Assembly (NCBI RefSeq): GCF_021155765.1
Contig: NC_060109.1
Coordinates: 5,729,001-5,793,000 of the forward strand
Reading direction: 5' to 3'
DNA: 64,000 bases
Source of the DNA: Diprion similis
Taxonomy: Eukaryota; Arthropoda; Insecta; Hymenoptera; Diprionidae
This document shows, in pieces, positions 47,480 to 58,970 of this stretch. The position numbers and the translations under genes are program-made. Each line of letters starts with the position of its first letter. Within the stretch, counting starts at the first letter, position 1. The notes under the pieces were generated by a model, which saw only the letters and a list, made by a program, of their open reading frames with translations, searched no databases and had not been told where the DNA came from.

Positions 47480-48476
47480 CAGACTTGCGAAACTCAGATA
47501 CCGATTAAAAATCCAGACATGAATACCACTCTTCCGCCGATCAGACCCGATCGTAGCCAGCAGACCACGTCATTCTACGAATCATAACCTCTGTTCACCC
47601 AATACTATGTTATATTCTACTTTGTTTTACTAATCAACGAAATGTGCAACTACCTACATTACACGAATTACTGTTATTAGAATTAAGATTACAATAAACA
47701 CTGCAGGCTATTAATTAACAAACACCTGTACCTACCAGAATCATATACGATATCTTTAAGCTATATATAACACTAAGTATAAAACACTCAAACCAAACTC
47801 AATATTACTGCGAATGCCATTGCCCCAGATTCTTTTATACAAACCAAAATAACTAACGTAATGTAAGACATTTATAACTGAGGCTACTATCGCAAATAAG
47901 TGACACTATATACCCAACACTCATGTCCTAGTATGCTCGAATAACTAAAATTATACTTCGAATTATTGTATCTACTTATACCAATAAGGCAATGCACACC
48001 ATAACTACGTAAATGCTACGACCACGAAGTATTGCGTACTTCGTACTATATCCTAAGTACTCACGTACTTTTAAGACCTTTATAACTAACCTTACAACTA
48101 CATTTATGCTACAAAAATCTTGATTTCACTACGCTCAACCAAAATTTTTTTTCCGTGGGATGGGCGTGTTACGTGCTCAGCCCTTCTTCACACTCACAAC
48201 TCATTCTTCGTCCCACTTATCAATGATACTCTCCATTTCATCCGACTACACTATCTCCGATACATCCTGTCCACACCTGACTATCTCCTCTCGTTCCCAG
48301 AACCCTGACTATGCACCCTGCTTTTCTGCACTGACTCGCGCTTCGCTCTCGACTCGCTACTTCACTTCTGATCTACCTCTCGAACTACACACTACTCTCT
48401 AAATAAAACGCTCTTAATACAGATAAACATACAGAATCGCAAACCCTCATTATCCACCTTCCCGGTTACTACAAAG
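47480..48476. other. RE1 3' region and junction to RE3, no gene
   Basis: AT-rich, with an AATAAA-like signal at about 47693. It then becomes C/T-rich (48120-48400) with no convincing ORF. One of the LTRs of RE1 or RE3 should be here, but no direct repeat was recognised by eye. Confidence 0.4.
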
Positions 48477-48551
48477 TATAAAAGCGGAGTTGGACCAAAC
48501 GAACCTATTCCTTACCGCTCGGGAATAACCGACGAGCAAGTCGTTACACAA

Positions 48552-50052
48552 GTGTCTTGGGAGCACCACAGTGACGAGCTACCGCCGACGATTCCTCCCG
48601 AACAACCTTCCGAAGTAATCGCGCGCGGCCCAGCACCCGCACTTCTCGTTCCCGTCTCGTGCGGCATCCCGACACCAACCACATACTCGATTCTTACGAC
48701 TCCGACACCCGTCAGGTATTCGACCGCAGTGCCCAGTCATTACGCTAGAGAACCTGCTTTACCCGCGAATATCCCGAGAGTGCCACGTTGTGACCCGCTA
48801 AGAGTGAATACGGCGTACTATCCCGCAACCACACCTCCTCATATTTTTCCGCCTTTCGCAGAACAAGTTCGTGCGCGTGCCGCGATGTCGCCCAGAGCTT
48901 CGGCTCATCTACCGGATACCGCTAATTCTCGCCAATTAATGCTGTTTCGGGAACTTCGGACTATACATTGCCGCGCGTAGTTTTCCCGCCAGCTAACGTT
49001 TTTCGTCCGGTTGTCATTCCGTATTGGGATACGATCCCTCCCGCTCCCGCTCAGTCTTCCGTTAATGCCGTTCCTCCCGTTCCGCCTCCAGCACAGTCAT
49101 TTTCTCCCGGAGATACCTATACTGTACACCCCACTGCATATCCCGTGATTGCGAGCACTTCGCTGCCGATTTCCGGGGTTGACCGTTCGGCGTATGCTAC
49201 CGCGTCTGTACTGCCGAGTTTCGACTACGCAGCCACGCCAGCCGCGGCACCAGAAATGCCTTCCTCGGCGCGTCATCCCGCGTTTACTTTGCCGACCCCC
49301 GGAGCGGAGACAACCAAAAGGCCTTCGATTAATTACGCTCAATCTACCTTCTACTCCGTCAACCGCGATAAGCCACGTGATTTACACGATATCGTGAGGA
49401 AATGGTCCCTGCTGAGCTTTGCCGGTAAGCACGACAGCAGTGCCGAGGAATTTCTAAAAAGACTAGATGAATGTCGCCAAAGTAGTCACCTTACTGATTT
49501 CGATTTGCTAGAAGCAATACCGTTTTTATTAAAAGATCGTGCTTTGCAGTGGACCGCCTCAGCCGTGCTTCTTGGACCACATGGTACAACTTCGTGACCG
49601 AGTTTCGTGCCCGTTTCGGCGGAATTAACTTTCAATATCGCGTTCGCGAAGAGGCCAGACGCCGAACCCAGGGTACAGACGAGCCCATTGCTGATTATCT
49701 CTTGAGTTTGCGATCACTCTTGAATCATGTCAATCCCGCGTTCTCCGAGTATGAACAATTAAAAATAGCGGTCTCGAATTTACTTCCCGATTACCGTCTC
49801 TTGATTCATCGCGACCAGTTTAACAGTTTCGTTGAGCTAGAAAAACTGGGGGAACTGTTGGAATCCTCCAGAGCGCTGAGTCGTTTCTATACTCCTCCTT
49901 TGACTCCCGAAGAATCCGTGCTGCCCGAGTTAGCGTACAAGAGTAAGAAATCGGTCTCGCGCAGTAAAGTTGCCGCAATGAAGGAAACTGTTAACTCTCG
50001 TTCTTCTGGTGCTACGACAATTCCGAATTCTCCTCCTCAGAGAGGTAGCTGA
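48552..50052 (+). pseudogene. RE3 gag, Pro-rich N-terminus and gypsy gag core
   Basis: Three consecutive frames: 48552-48980, 48968-49597 and 49549-50052. The first two are Pro/Ala/Thr/Ser-rich with no globular core. The third and the end of the second carry the retrotransposon gag signature (W-S-L-L-S-F-A-G-K, A-L-Q-W-T, W-Y-N-F-V-T-E-F-R-A-R-F, YL-L-S-L-R-S-L-L). A Ser/Thr/Lys-rich tail leads to zinc knuckles at about 50284-50400 (C-W-N-C and C-Y-G-C-G). Each frame change is small, as expected from old indels. Confidence 0.65.
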
Positions 50053-50539
50053 CAGGATTCTTACGCTGAAGTGACTGCCGGTTCGCCAAAGAAGAGGATG
50101 ACTTCCGTGAAGGGTCCCGTTACGTTCGCTTCCGCTCCCGTGCCAAGTATCGCTTCTACCGCTGCCGCTTCCTCGCGTACGGCTAATGTATCGACTGCAT
50201 CTCCTCCCGCTAATGTTGCTGAAGTCACTTCTCGTACCGTGACTACCCAGTTCCGTGTGGATAACCGCTTCGACGCTTGATGGAATTGCGACGAATCGAG
50301 CCACGGACATTGCCAGTGCCCGAAAGAACGCTGCATACCGTATTGCTATGGTTGTGGATTAAAACAACATTTCAAGAACACATGTCCGAAATGTTCCGTC
50401 ACCTCGCCGAAAAACGGGGCAGGGAATTAGAGGAGCGGGTCGGTCCTAATTCCCCTGGGAAACCCGTGAACCGACCCGATTCCATTTCCGTTTCCGTCTC
50501 TATTTCGCCTGTTTTTTGTAATCCCGCTAAAAAAATTCT

Positions 50540-52545
50540 CGGAGATCCCCGGTACTATCTAGAAGTAATGACGGGTGGACAACCCGTTAAAGGCCTGTTC
50601 GACCCCGGATCGTGTCGTACTTATATCGGTCAGCCAGTATTTAAAATTTCCCGGATGCGCTAGATCTCGCGAAGATTATCGAGAAGACTCTGGGCGAGAT
50701 CACCCTTGCTTTTGAGTTTTCGACCTTCCGTCACAATATTGTCGTAAGATTTGCTCCCGCGTTCGAGTACGAGTGCGTTCTCGGAATGGATTGTATAACG
50801 ACGTTTGGATTTACTGTAGACGTTATCGGCCATAGTGTCAATTGGACAATTCGACACAGTGGAAGGGGAAGAACATCAAGGATCGTCCCGCGATAGGTTT
50901 GCGGCCGTAAATACAGTGATTACCCTGGTTAAACCAGTGTTGCCGAACGTAAACCGTCCAAATTTTTCCGTACCGCACCTTAGTAAAAATCATTTTTCCG
51001 TACCGCATTCCTTGAGAAATGAATCTACCGTACCGCCTCCCGTTTCGACTAATTCTACCGTACCGCTTTCCGTTGCGACTAATTCTACCATACCGCTTCC
51101 CGTTGCGACTAATTCTTCCGTACCGCCTTCCGCTACCAATGATGTTTCCGTACCGCAGAATAATATCGATAAACCAACGATCTCCTCAAATGTAGCTACC
51201 CACACTATCGACGTACAGGGCTATCCGCCAATAAAACAAAAATATTATCAATTCTCGTCTGTAGTTCGTGAGGTTATGTATCGTGAAGTTGATAAAATGT
51301 TGGAGCTAGGCGTAATCGAACCCTCGCAGAGTGAGTGGTCAAGCCCGGTCGTCATGATTAAAATGCCAAATGGGAAATACCGATTTTGTCGCGATTTTCG
51401 TAAAGTCAATGGCGTTGCCAAGAAGGATGCATATCCGTTACCGTTCATGTCCGGAATTTTTGATAAGTTGGGAAAAGCCCGTTACATTTCGACCCTCGAC
51501 CTTAGTCAAGCTTATTTCCAAATTCCGTTAGAGGAGTCTAGCTGAGAAGTCACTGCCTTTACAGTCCCCGGGAAGGGACTTTACCAATTTAAGCGCATGC
51601 CGTACGGACTTCCGGGAGCTCCCGCTACCTTTCAGCGGTTGATGGACAGATTGATCGGCCCGGAATAGGAACTGCACGTTTTCGTGTATCTCGATGACAT
51701 AATTATCGTTAATAAATGTTATGATGATGATCTAGAATGGCTGAAGAAAGTATTATCGAAAATTTCGCAGGCAGGTTTGACGATAAATGAAGAAGAATGT
51801 AATTTCTGTTGTGCAAGTGTTAGATATCTGGGTTTTCTTGTAGATGCGGAAGGCTTACGTCCGGACCCCGAAAAGACCTCCGCGATTGTAAGTTATCCCG
51901 CGCCGAAAAATATCTGTCAAGTTCGGAGATTTTTAGGCATGGCATCGTGCTATCGTCGGTTTATTCCCACGTTTGCCACTTGCGCCGAACTATTGACGCA
52001 GCTGCTGAAGAAAAATCGCAAATGGCGGTGGGGTGAAGATCAGGAATAAGCCTTCCAGAAAATTAAAGAAGCCCTAGTTTCCGCGCCTACGTTAACGTGT
52101 CCCGATTTTTCCGTTCCTTTCGTTCTGCATGCTAACGCAAGCGACACAGGTATCGGTTCCGTACTGACGCAGACAGTCGACGGCACCGAGCACGGCATCG
52201 CGTACGTGAGCGGAGTTCTATCGAACGCTGAGCGTAGATACTCCGTCACAGAACGTGAATGTCTTGCCGTGATATGGTCGATTCGCAAATTCCGTTGTTA
52301 CCTTGAAGGTTATCGTTTCGCCGTTTGCACCGATCATAGTAGCTTACGTTGGCTACATCGTCTTAAAAATCCTACCGAGCTCAATGGGCTCTCGAATTAC
52401 TTGAATACGATATCGAGTTCATCCATCGCAAGGGCAGCGCTAACCAATCACCGGACGCGCTATCACACATGTATGGAAAAGATTTTGATGATCCCGATTA
52501 CGTTACCGAATTTGGAGATTCCGATTTACCTCCCGCTGTCGTAGA
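50540..52545 (+). pseudogene. RE3 pol: protease, reverse transcriptase, RNase H
   Basis: Protease region G-L-F-D-P-G-S near 50595-50615 has Pro where Thr/Ser normally follows the catalytic Asp. A repeat-rich linker (50958-51160) precedes the [42 protein letters not shown] and an intact Y-L-D-D at about 51684-51695. RNase H follows (VTERECLAVIWSI, C-T-D-H-S-S). In-frame stops are at 51543, 51666 and 52047, with a further frame change near 52375. It is long dead but fully recognisable. Confidence 0.75.
50958..51160 (+). repeat. Tandem 30-bp repeats between RE3 protease and RT
   Basis: About five imperfect units of TCTACCGTACCG-CTTCCCGTTGCGACTAAT encode S-T-V-P-[LP]-[PS]-V-[SA]-T-N. Earlier units are more divergent (FSVPH-L). 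The array is in frame and probably a flexible linker that varies by slippage. Confidence 0.85.
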
Positions 52546-52606
52546 GGCTGTGCCCCAATCAACGAAACTACCGATTCGTGGTATAAAAAGCGTATCGCGG
52601 ATATAG

Positions 52607-53547
52607 AATAGAATAGAATAGTGATTTATTATGTCCATGACAATGTTGGACAAGCACAGAAAAGATTACAGAAAGTACTTAAAGACTACTTAGAATCTAA
52701 CTAAACAACTAAGGGGCTCAGAGTAAGAAAAAAGAGAGCCAAGATCGACCTGAAGAAATGAGAGAAACACGAAAAGAGAAGGATAAACAGGGCACGTTGT
52801 AGAGGTAGATGAAGGTCTAGCCCACCGTCACGGCCAGTCGAGCCCGATTTAACTCCGTAGCGAAAAGGTCTTTTCGCAACGCAGCCTTGAAGGCAGGATA
52901 GGTGGAGATCGCCTTCAGGCTGGAGGAGAGGGAGTCCCAGAAATACAGACCAGCCACCGAGAAGGACCTTTTATAGGATTCAGTTACAAATCGAGGGATG
53001 ATGTAAGCCCCTCTTGCCAACCTATCGGAGCCTGGAGCAGCAGGGTCACGTGCGGTGAAAAGATCCCTGAGATAACGGGGAGTGCCAGTATGGAAGACGG
53101 TGAACAGCAGGCATCCGATAAAGAAGAGTCTACGATCGCTGACCGTCAGCCAACCCAGCTCGCGACGGTGAGAGGTGATCCTCTCATCCCTAGCAATACC
53201 GCTTACAAAGCGTACGCAGGAGTTTAGTAGACGCTGCAACCTGGTGTTTAGCACACCCGAGAGGTCGTTATAGACTACGCAGGCATAGTCGAAGATGGGA
53301 AAGACCAATAAAGTGACGAGCAGCTTGCGCAACGAGTCGGTGAGCATGCGGCGAGAGATGGAGAGCTACCGTGGAACACTATGAACCCGGTTAGAGATTG
53401 CGTCGACCTGGTTCAACCACGTGAGTTTGTTGTCCATAAGGAGTCCCAAGTTACGGACAGTCGTAGACAGCGGCAGAGAGGCCCCGTCTAAGAAGATCTT
53501 CGGTGAATCCAAGGCACTCAGACGGTTCACAAAAGGAGCACTACCGA
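52607..53547 (-). mobile_element. 5'-truncated LINE fragment inserted in RE3
   Basis: The minus-strand 3' end is an AATAG microsatellite (about three units at 52607-52621). The body encodes the C-terminal part of a LINE protein. The flanks carry an imperfect 8-bp duplication, GGATATAG at 52599-52606 and GGATCTAG at 53548-53555, and the RE3 frame resumes after it. Truncated at the 5' end. Confidence 0.8.
52817..53347 (-). pseudogene. LINE ORF2 C-terminal region
   Basis: 177 codons typical of the tail behind the RT in jockey/CR1-like LINEs: P-I-F-D-Y-A-C-V-V-Y, L-N-T-R-L-Q-R-L-L-N-S-C-V-R-F, H-R-R-E-L-G-W-L-T-V, and a C-terminal S-F-S-V-A-G-L-Y-F-W-D-S-L. The RT active site is not included. 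It continues, frameshifted, to about 53540. Confidence 0.75.
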
Positions 53548-53554
53548 GGATCTA

Positions 53555-53815
53555 GAGAAATACCCCCGTCGTTTCCCAGATTGGAAAATAGAAGACGGCC
53601 GATTATATTATCATAGCGAAAATGAAGTTATTGACCCAATTCTTCCGGACCTAGACGCGTGGAAACTAGTTGTTCCCGCGGAATCACGAACACAGCTCAT
53701 AATAGAAAATCATGCCATTCCGACCCTCGGTCATCTGGGCGTAGATAAAATTTACTCTCGTTTATCTCAGCTATACTATTGGCCGGGGATGTACCGAGAT
53801 GTTGTTACCTACTGT
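53555..53815 (+). pseudogene. RE3 integrase, N-terminal zinc-binding remnant
   Basis: After the LINE the frame continues with D-G-R-L-Y-Y-H, then the H-H-C-C region (H-A-I-P-T-L-G-H-L-G-V-D-K, Y-Y-W-P-G-M, ending Y-C). The similarity stops at about 53815. The catalytic core of the integrase is absent, so a deletion joins this to the Pro-rich tail. Confidence 0.7.
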
Positions 53816-54440
53816 GACGTGGCTGGTCTACCAGCCCGTGACCGACCTGCACCTCCACTCCCAAGCGGCCGCGTGAAGTGTTCCTCGGGAGCAGGGGAGA
53901 GTCCTGCCGTGCCGAACCAAAGAACAACCAGAGTTAGCTTCAAAATTTTTGTATTATTGCTAATGCCTTTTGTTGTCCCCCGCAATATTCTCTGAGGTTG
54001 CCGACGCGGGAAACCGGAGGGACGACTGGACGACCAGCGCGGAGTTCGAAGCCCCGGACCCAGCAGTCGCGCTGTTGCTTGCGCGATCATCCATGCCGCC
54101 AATGAAACCTCGTTGCTGCCGCCCAGGGGTCGAGTTGCCTCCACCTGAGTTCCCGATAAGCCCGGCCTTACCACCTGGCACCGAAAACCACCGGACTCAG
54201 CCTCCCCCTGGGTACTCCGATGCCGAAAAAGACGCTTCCGCCTTTGAGCCGACCGCCCTCGCAACCCGCAGCACAGCGCGGCGAATAGACCGGCTGCCTA
54301 GGCTCCCGCCGGTCTCACTCCAAAATTTGCCTATCGACCCCCCCCCCCCCCCCCCCCAGCGCTCCGTACCGCCTCCGCGGAACCGGGTTTATCACGAGCG
54401 GGCGGCTACCTCACTCTCCCTTGCGCTGCGAACCAGTGTG
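53816..54440 (+). other. Pro-rich, GC-rich sequence after the RE3 integrase remnant
   Basis: An open frame at 53970-54443 encodes a Pro/Arg/Ser/Ala-rich stretch with a run of prolines from a 20-base C tract (54338-54357). It could be the C-terminal tail of RE3 pol or an unrelated insertion. No domain seen. Confidence 0.35.
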
Positions 54441-54898
54441 TGAGATAACTGATTATTACATCGTACCGAGTTTTTCTTTCGTTAACATTTGCTCTTTGCC
54501 TTGCTATTGTTAAGCATCGATTGACGGGTCGCAACATATAAGTATACAAGAAGCGGATGATGATCGACCACGTCGATTTCAAAGGGACCCCTTCCAGCTC
54601 CCGCCCCGCGAAAAAGGGTTCACGTCCGCGCTGTGTCAGTAAACTAGGGATTTGTATTTAGAACTTTCGTGTCTTTCCTACTTATGGTGTTTTCTATCCT
54701 TATTAAAAATTTCGTTATATCTTCCCAATCAAATAAACATTACAAGCTATAGGACGGCGGAGTAGATTCAGATAAATTTATAATGTGGCATGTTAAAATC
54801 AACACCAAGTTCCGTAAAAACATATTGCTTATTAAATGCAAAGTGTCCAATCGTGATCACATCTTGGTCAACAGTGGCAGTTTGATTCAATACTTTAC
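54441..54898. other. RE3 3' region and Nmdar2 intron, no gene
   Basis: It contains AATAAA near 54734. A plus-strand LTR-like composition is possible but unproved. Confidence 0.4.
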
Positions 54899-55026
54899 CT
54901 AGCAGTAAATCCTCTAGGAGAGTCAACGTGAACAGCTGCTTGAAAGAGGACAGCCCATACCAGCCAATAAGTCCGAAACAGCGAAAACCGGTGATTTGGC
55001 GAAGTGTTAATTTGTGACACGGGTAC
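54899..55026 (-). CDS. Nmdar2: NMDA receptor subunit 2 exon (pore region to TM3)
   Basis: The 128-bp exon lies between a strong acceptor (TGAAACTTTTTTTCAG before 55026) and a donor (GTAAAG after 54899). In phase it encodes [18 protein letters not shown], the NR2-type pore-loop (M2) region, then D-S-P-R-G-F-T-A. It ends on the first two bases of an Arg codon that is completed by the exon at 16319. The pore Asn/Gln position is in the W-A-V-L-F-Q-A-A block. No breaks. Other exons lie outside the window or are not recognised. Confidence 0.92.
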
Positions 55027-55203
55027 CTGAAAAAAAGTTTCAATACAGCTTTAACTTGAGGCTTATAAAGATGAGTGCAATACTAGAGCGCACTAGTTAA
55101 TCACACACGTTAGTAGGGATTCACCGACAAACTCGGGTTCATCTATCTGTCAAGAGGCTGGAAGATGAATCCAGCGGTCCACAAAAAAACATTCAATTAT
55201 ATA
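55027..55203. other. Nmdar2 intron up to the Penelope-like element
   Basis: No gene. The last 13 bases (55191-55203) are the target duplication of the element. Confidence 0.6.
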
Positions 55204-55732
55204 AGGTAGGTTAATATTGTTGGGTGTGACGGTCAGTTCTCGAATATTTGTTTATTTGGACAAAACGTTTCGGCTGTGGCATGGCCAGCCATCCTCAGTT
55301 CTGTGGGAATAGTACATATACTTAGTGACTAGGTTTACATGAAAAACAATTTGTAACAATTGATAAATTAGGAAGCACGGGCTATACATTCTTCGGCCAC
55401 GTGTTAACCAACCTAATGTTCCGAATTGGAGGTTAGGAAACCCCTCTTGAAATTTGACTCGACTGTTTACTCTAATATGAAGACATTTTTAAATTGTTAA
55501 CATTTTTCTTGAAATTGAAGCTACTTAGAGAGGTACAACAATGACTAGTGTTATGATTTTGATGGTATTTAATTCAAACTTACGAGTTTTCTACTTCTAT
55601 TGCGCATCTAGGTGTTAATTGACGGCGCTCCCGTGGAGAAGTGATAGAGAATCGAAAATGTGTGTTGCAGGTGGATAGTGGTTACCTGTCGGTCGGTACT
55701 GTAGAGACTCGCACATTTGAAATTACCATACG

Positions 55733-56252
55733 TTACATATGTAGAAGTGGTGCATATAAATTACTTAAATGATCAATGTCAGTTCTTTTGTTACACTTGA
55801 TATTCCGACTAAGGTGAATCATTTCCTTAACTAACCGTTTTTGATAATTGGACTCGTGAGTTAAGATGGTAGGGTTATCAAAATCAAATTTATGTCCTAA
55901 GGATAAGCTATGGTTAGATAAGGCTGATTTGTTCGGATCTTTGCACTTTATAGTGTAGCGGAGATCATTTATGCGTTTGTTCAAATGTTGAGAGGTCTGA
56001 CCTATATATGCATTCTCACAGTTCAAACAATCTAAGCTGTATACTAAATTCGAGTGGAGCATTGTGGGATCAGTATCTTTAAGTCGGGTGAAAATTCTTG
56101 CTGATGTGTTTTGTGTTTTATGTACCACTTTGATGTTGATTTTTTTTAAATAACCTTTGAGGTTTTCTGAGAGTCCTTGGACGTAAGGTAGAGAGATAGT
56201 TATTTTTGTGGAATTGTCGTTAACGATAGTTAATTCTCGTTTTTTTAAATGT
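55733..56252 (-). pseudogene. Inverted copy of the Penelope-like GIY-YIG C-terminus
   Basis: Minus-strand translation matches the end of the plus-strand ORF almost residue for residue, with about six differences in 131 residues. It keeps the canonical Y-I-G of the nuclease motif. No start and no RT. Confidence 0.9.
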
Positions 56253-57546
56253 CAAAGATTTCTGGGACCTAGCCAGAGAGATTAGAGGAATAGATATTCC
56301 AACTACACACAAATTAATATCGTTGGATGTGACGTCATTATTTACAAATATTCCTACAGATTTAGCCCTAAACAGTATTAACGATAGATGGGGTGAAATT
56401 GAAAAACACACTATTCTACCAAAAGCGGACTTTTTGAAGGCTGTAGAACTCTGCTTAACGTCTACGTATTTTGTTTATAAAAAAGTATTCTATCAACAAA
56501 TCAAGGGCGTAGCCATGGGTTCGCCCATTAGTCCTGCAGTTGCAAACATAGTAATGGAAAAACTGGAAAACTTCACCATCCCTAAATTAAATTACACTTT
56601 ACCTTTTTATAAAAGCTACGTCGACGGCATACTTACTAGTGTACACCTAGATAACATTAAAAATATTGTAGACAAGTTTAATCAATTTCACCCAAATCTA
56701 CAATTTACCTTTGAAACACAAAATACAAACTCCATTAGCTTCCTAGATTTAAATATTATCAACATAAACAACACACTGAGGATTGATTGGTTCAGAAAAC
56801 ACACTTAGTCGGGTCGATACTTGCATTTCGGATCACACCACTCATTAACATACAAAAAAAGTGTCATAACAGGACTGGTAGACAGGGGATTAATATTAGC
56901 AGAACCAGAGTTTAGGGAAAAAAATTTGAAACTCATCAAAAGCATACTCATAGAAAATGGGTACCCACTGTATACCATTAATAACATCATAACGAATAGA
57001 GTAGAAAAACTTTACAATAATGATGAGTTTTTAAAAAAACGAGAATTAACTATCGTTAACGACAATTCCACAAAAATAACGATCTCTCTACCTTACGTCC
57101 AAGGACTCTCAGAAAACCTCAAAGGTTATTTAAAAAAATTCAACATCAAAGTGGTACATAAAACACAAAACACATCTGCAAGAATTTTCACCCGACTTAA
57201 AGATACTGATCCCACAATGCTCCACTCGAATTTAGTATACAAATTAGATTGTTTGAACTGTGAGAATGCATATAAAGGTCAGACCTCTCAACATTTGAAC
57301 AAACGCATAAATGATCTCCGCTACACTATAAAGTGCAAAGATCCGAACAAATCAGCCTTATCTAACCATAGCTTATCCTTAGGACATAAATTTGATTTTG
57401 ATAACCCTACCATCTTAACTCACGAGTCCAATTATCAAAACCGGTTAGTTAAGGAAATGATTCACCTTAGTCGGAATATCACGTGTAACAAAAGAACTGA
57501 CATTGATCATTTAAATAATTTATATGCACCACTTCTACATATGTAA
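56253..57546 (+). pseudogene. Penelope-like RT with GIY-YIG endonuclease
   Basis: Starts inside the RT (L-D-V-T-S-L-F-T-N-I-P, about 56321). K-G-V-A-M-G-S-P-I-S-P follows near 56506-56538. The catalytic box reads Y-V-D-G at about 56620-56632, where Y-V-D-D is expected. F-L-D-L and a TAG at 56806-56808 come before S-G-R-Y-L-H-F. The C-terminal GIY-YIG nuclease is present with C-L-N-C-E-N-A-Y, G-Q-T-S-Q-H-L-N-K-R (catalytic Arg) and L-S-L-G-H. Here Y-K-G stands where the inverted copy keeps Y-I-G. The N-terminal RT fingers are missing. Ends with TAA at 57546. Confidence 0.88.
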
Positions 57547-58132
57547 CGTATGGTAATTATTTCAAATGTGCGAGTCTCTACAGTACCGACCAACAGGTAA
57601 CCACTATCCATCTGCAACACACATTTTCGATTCTCGATCACTTCTCCACGGGAGCGCCTTCAATTAACACCTAGATGCGCAATAGAAGTAGAAAACTCGT
57701 AAGTTTGAATTAAATACCATAAAAATCATAACACTAGTCATTGTTGTACCTCTCTAAGTAGCTTCAATTTCAAGAAAAATGTTAACAATTTAAAAATGTC
57801 TTCGTATTAGAGTAAACAGTCGAGTCAAATTTCAAGAGGGGTTTCCTAACCTCCAATTCGGAACATTAGGTTGGTTAACACGTGGCCGAAGAATGTATAG
57901 CCCGTGCTTCCTAATTTATCAATTGTTACAAATTGTTTTTCATGTAAACCTAGTCACTAAGTATATGAACATACTATTCCCACAGAACTGAAGATGGCTG
58001 GCCATGCCACAGCCGAAACGTTTTGTCCAAATAAACAAATATTCGAAAACTGACCGTCACACCCAACAATATTAACCTACCTTGTCTGATGCAACGGTCA
58101 ACAACCTCTCTACAAATATATTCAATTATATA

Positions 58133-58280
58133 GTGAATAAAATTCACACAAATAAACACACAGAATACGTAGATATACCGAGAGAATCTGTAGAAACTGT
58201 ATAAGAACTGGCGTGCGAGAGTTTTAATCGGCGGTCCATGCAAACTGGCCACTTTGAATTTCAGGTGTTAAACTCTGTTT
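58133..58280. other. Short spacer between the Penelope-like and hAT elements
   Basis: No gene or motif seen. Confidence 0.5.
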
Positions 58281-58750
58281 CTGTCGGCGACAACGCCGGC
58301 GACTTATATGTGGAAGGTGTGGAAATCTCCACACTCGAAATTTTTGGTGTGTGGAATTCCACACTCGAAAATTCTCCTGACTAACATTGAATTTCACAAG
58401 TATGATAATAACAATTTTCTGTTTGCTTTTTATCCGAATGAAAATGGGATTTTCCCCGAAGACACCTTTTTTATATTTGGCTGCATCAAATTTACAATAC
58501 CGACGGCGTTACCCTTGTGGATAAGGTAGTCTGCAGTTTTAGAGTTCCCTAGTTCGCCTTCGAGCGCTAGAGGCGCATCAACTGCAATGCGCACACACAC
58601 ATCTGAGCGTGTACCGGTTCCTGTTCTGTGTTTCGTTTCGAGTTACGTCAGCTGACAATACTTTTACCGTTACACGAGGCCTAAACTTTTAATGCTGTGT
58701 GCGGGACTTGTGAGACCAGACGGCGTGACTATACTTATCTCTCTCACACA

Positions 58751-58970
58751 ATGGATAAATACATACTAAAAGAGAGAAGAAAAGATGCAGCTGCTTTAAC
58801 AGTAGTCTCTCCAAACCTCCCAGACGACCCAGACCCAGGACCAGGTAGTAGTTCAAAATCGACTTTGGAAGGAACATCATCAAGTTGTGAACAAAACTCG
58901 GAAAAAGAGAATAATCTAAGCAACGAAGTTATTAAAAGACTGGGTTCGTCATTTTTCCATAGAACTATAA
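58751..58970 (+). CDS. hAT transposase, first exon
   Basis: ATG 58751 (MDKYILKERRKD) opens a hydrophilic, Ser/Pro/Asp-rich N-terminus such as precedes the TTF/BED finger in hAT proteins of this type. A weak donor (GACTGG|GTTCGT) near 58966 would join in phase to the acceptor at 60054. Confidence 0.55.

Larger units (their letters stand above)
48477..54750 (+). mobile_element. RE3: decayed Ty3/gypsy element
   Basis: TATAAAAG at 48477-48484 precedes a Pro-rich gag, zinc knuckles, protease, RT/RNase H and the start of an integrase, all on the plus strand and full of frame changes and stops. A truncated LINE (52607-53547) splits RNase H from integrase. No matching LTR pair was found, so the ends are approximate. 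The right end is set by AATAAA near 54734 and the following Nmdar2 exon. Confidence 0.6.
55204..58119 (+). mobile_element. Penelope-like element with inverted 3' duplicate
   Basis: The right part (from about 56253) is a plus-strand RT plus GIY-YIG element truncated in the RT. The left part (55204-56252) is an inverted copy of its last 1.05 kb, so the whole is flanked by inverted repeats ending AGGTAGGTTAATATTGTTGG. A 13-bp duplication, ATTCAATTATATA, lies at 55191-55203 and 58120-58132. The right side has about 36 extra bases after the inverted repeat. Such partial inverted copies are typical of Penelope-like elements. Confidence 0.9.

Noticed and set aside
48120..48402. Two overlapping plus-strand frames before RE3 gag
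   Set aside because: C/T-rich composition, no homology, and located where an LTR or leader is expected.
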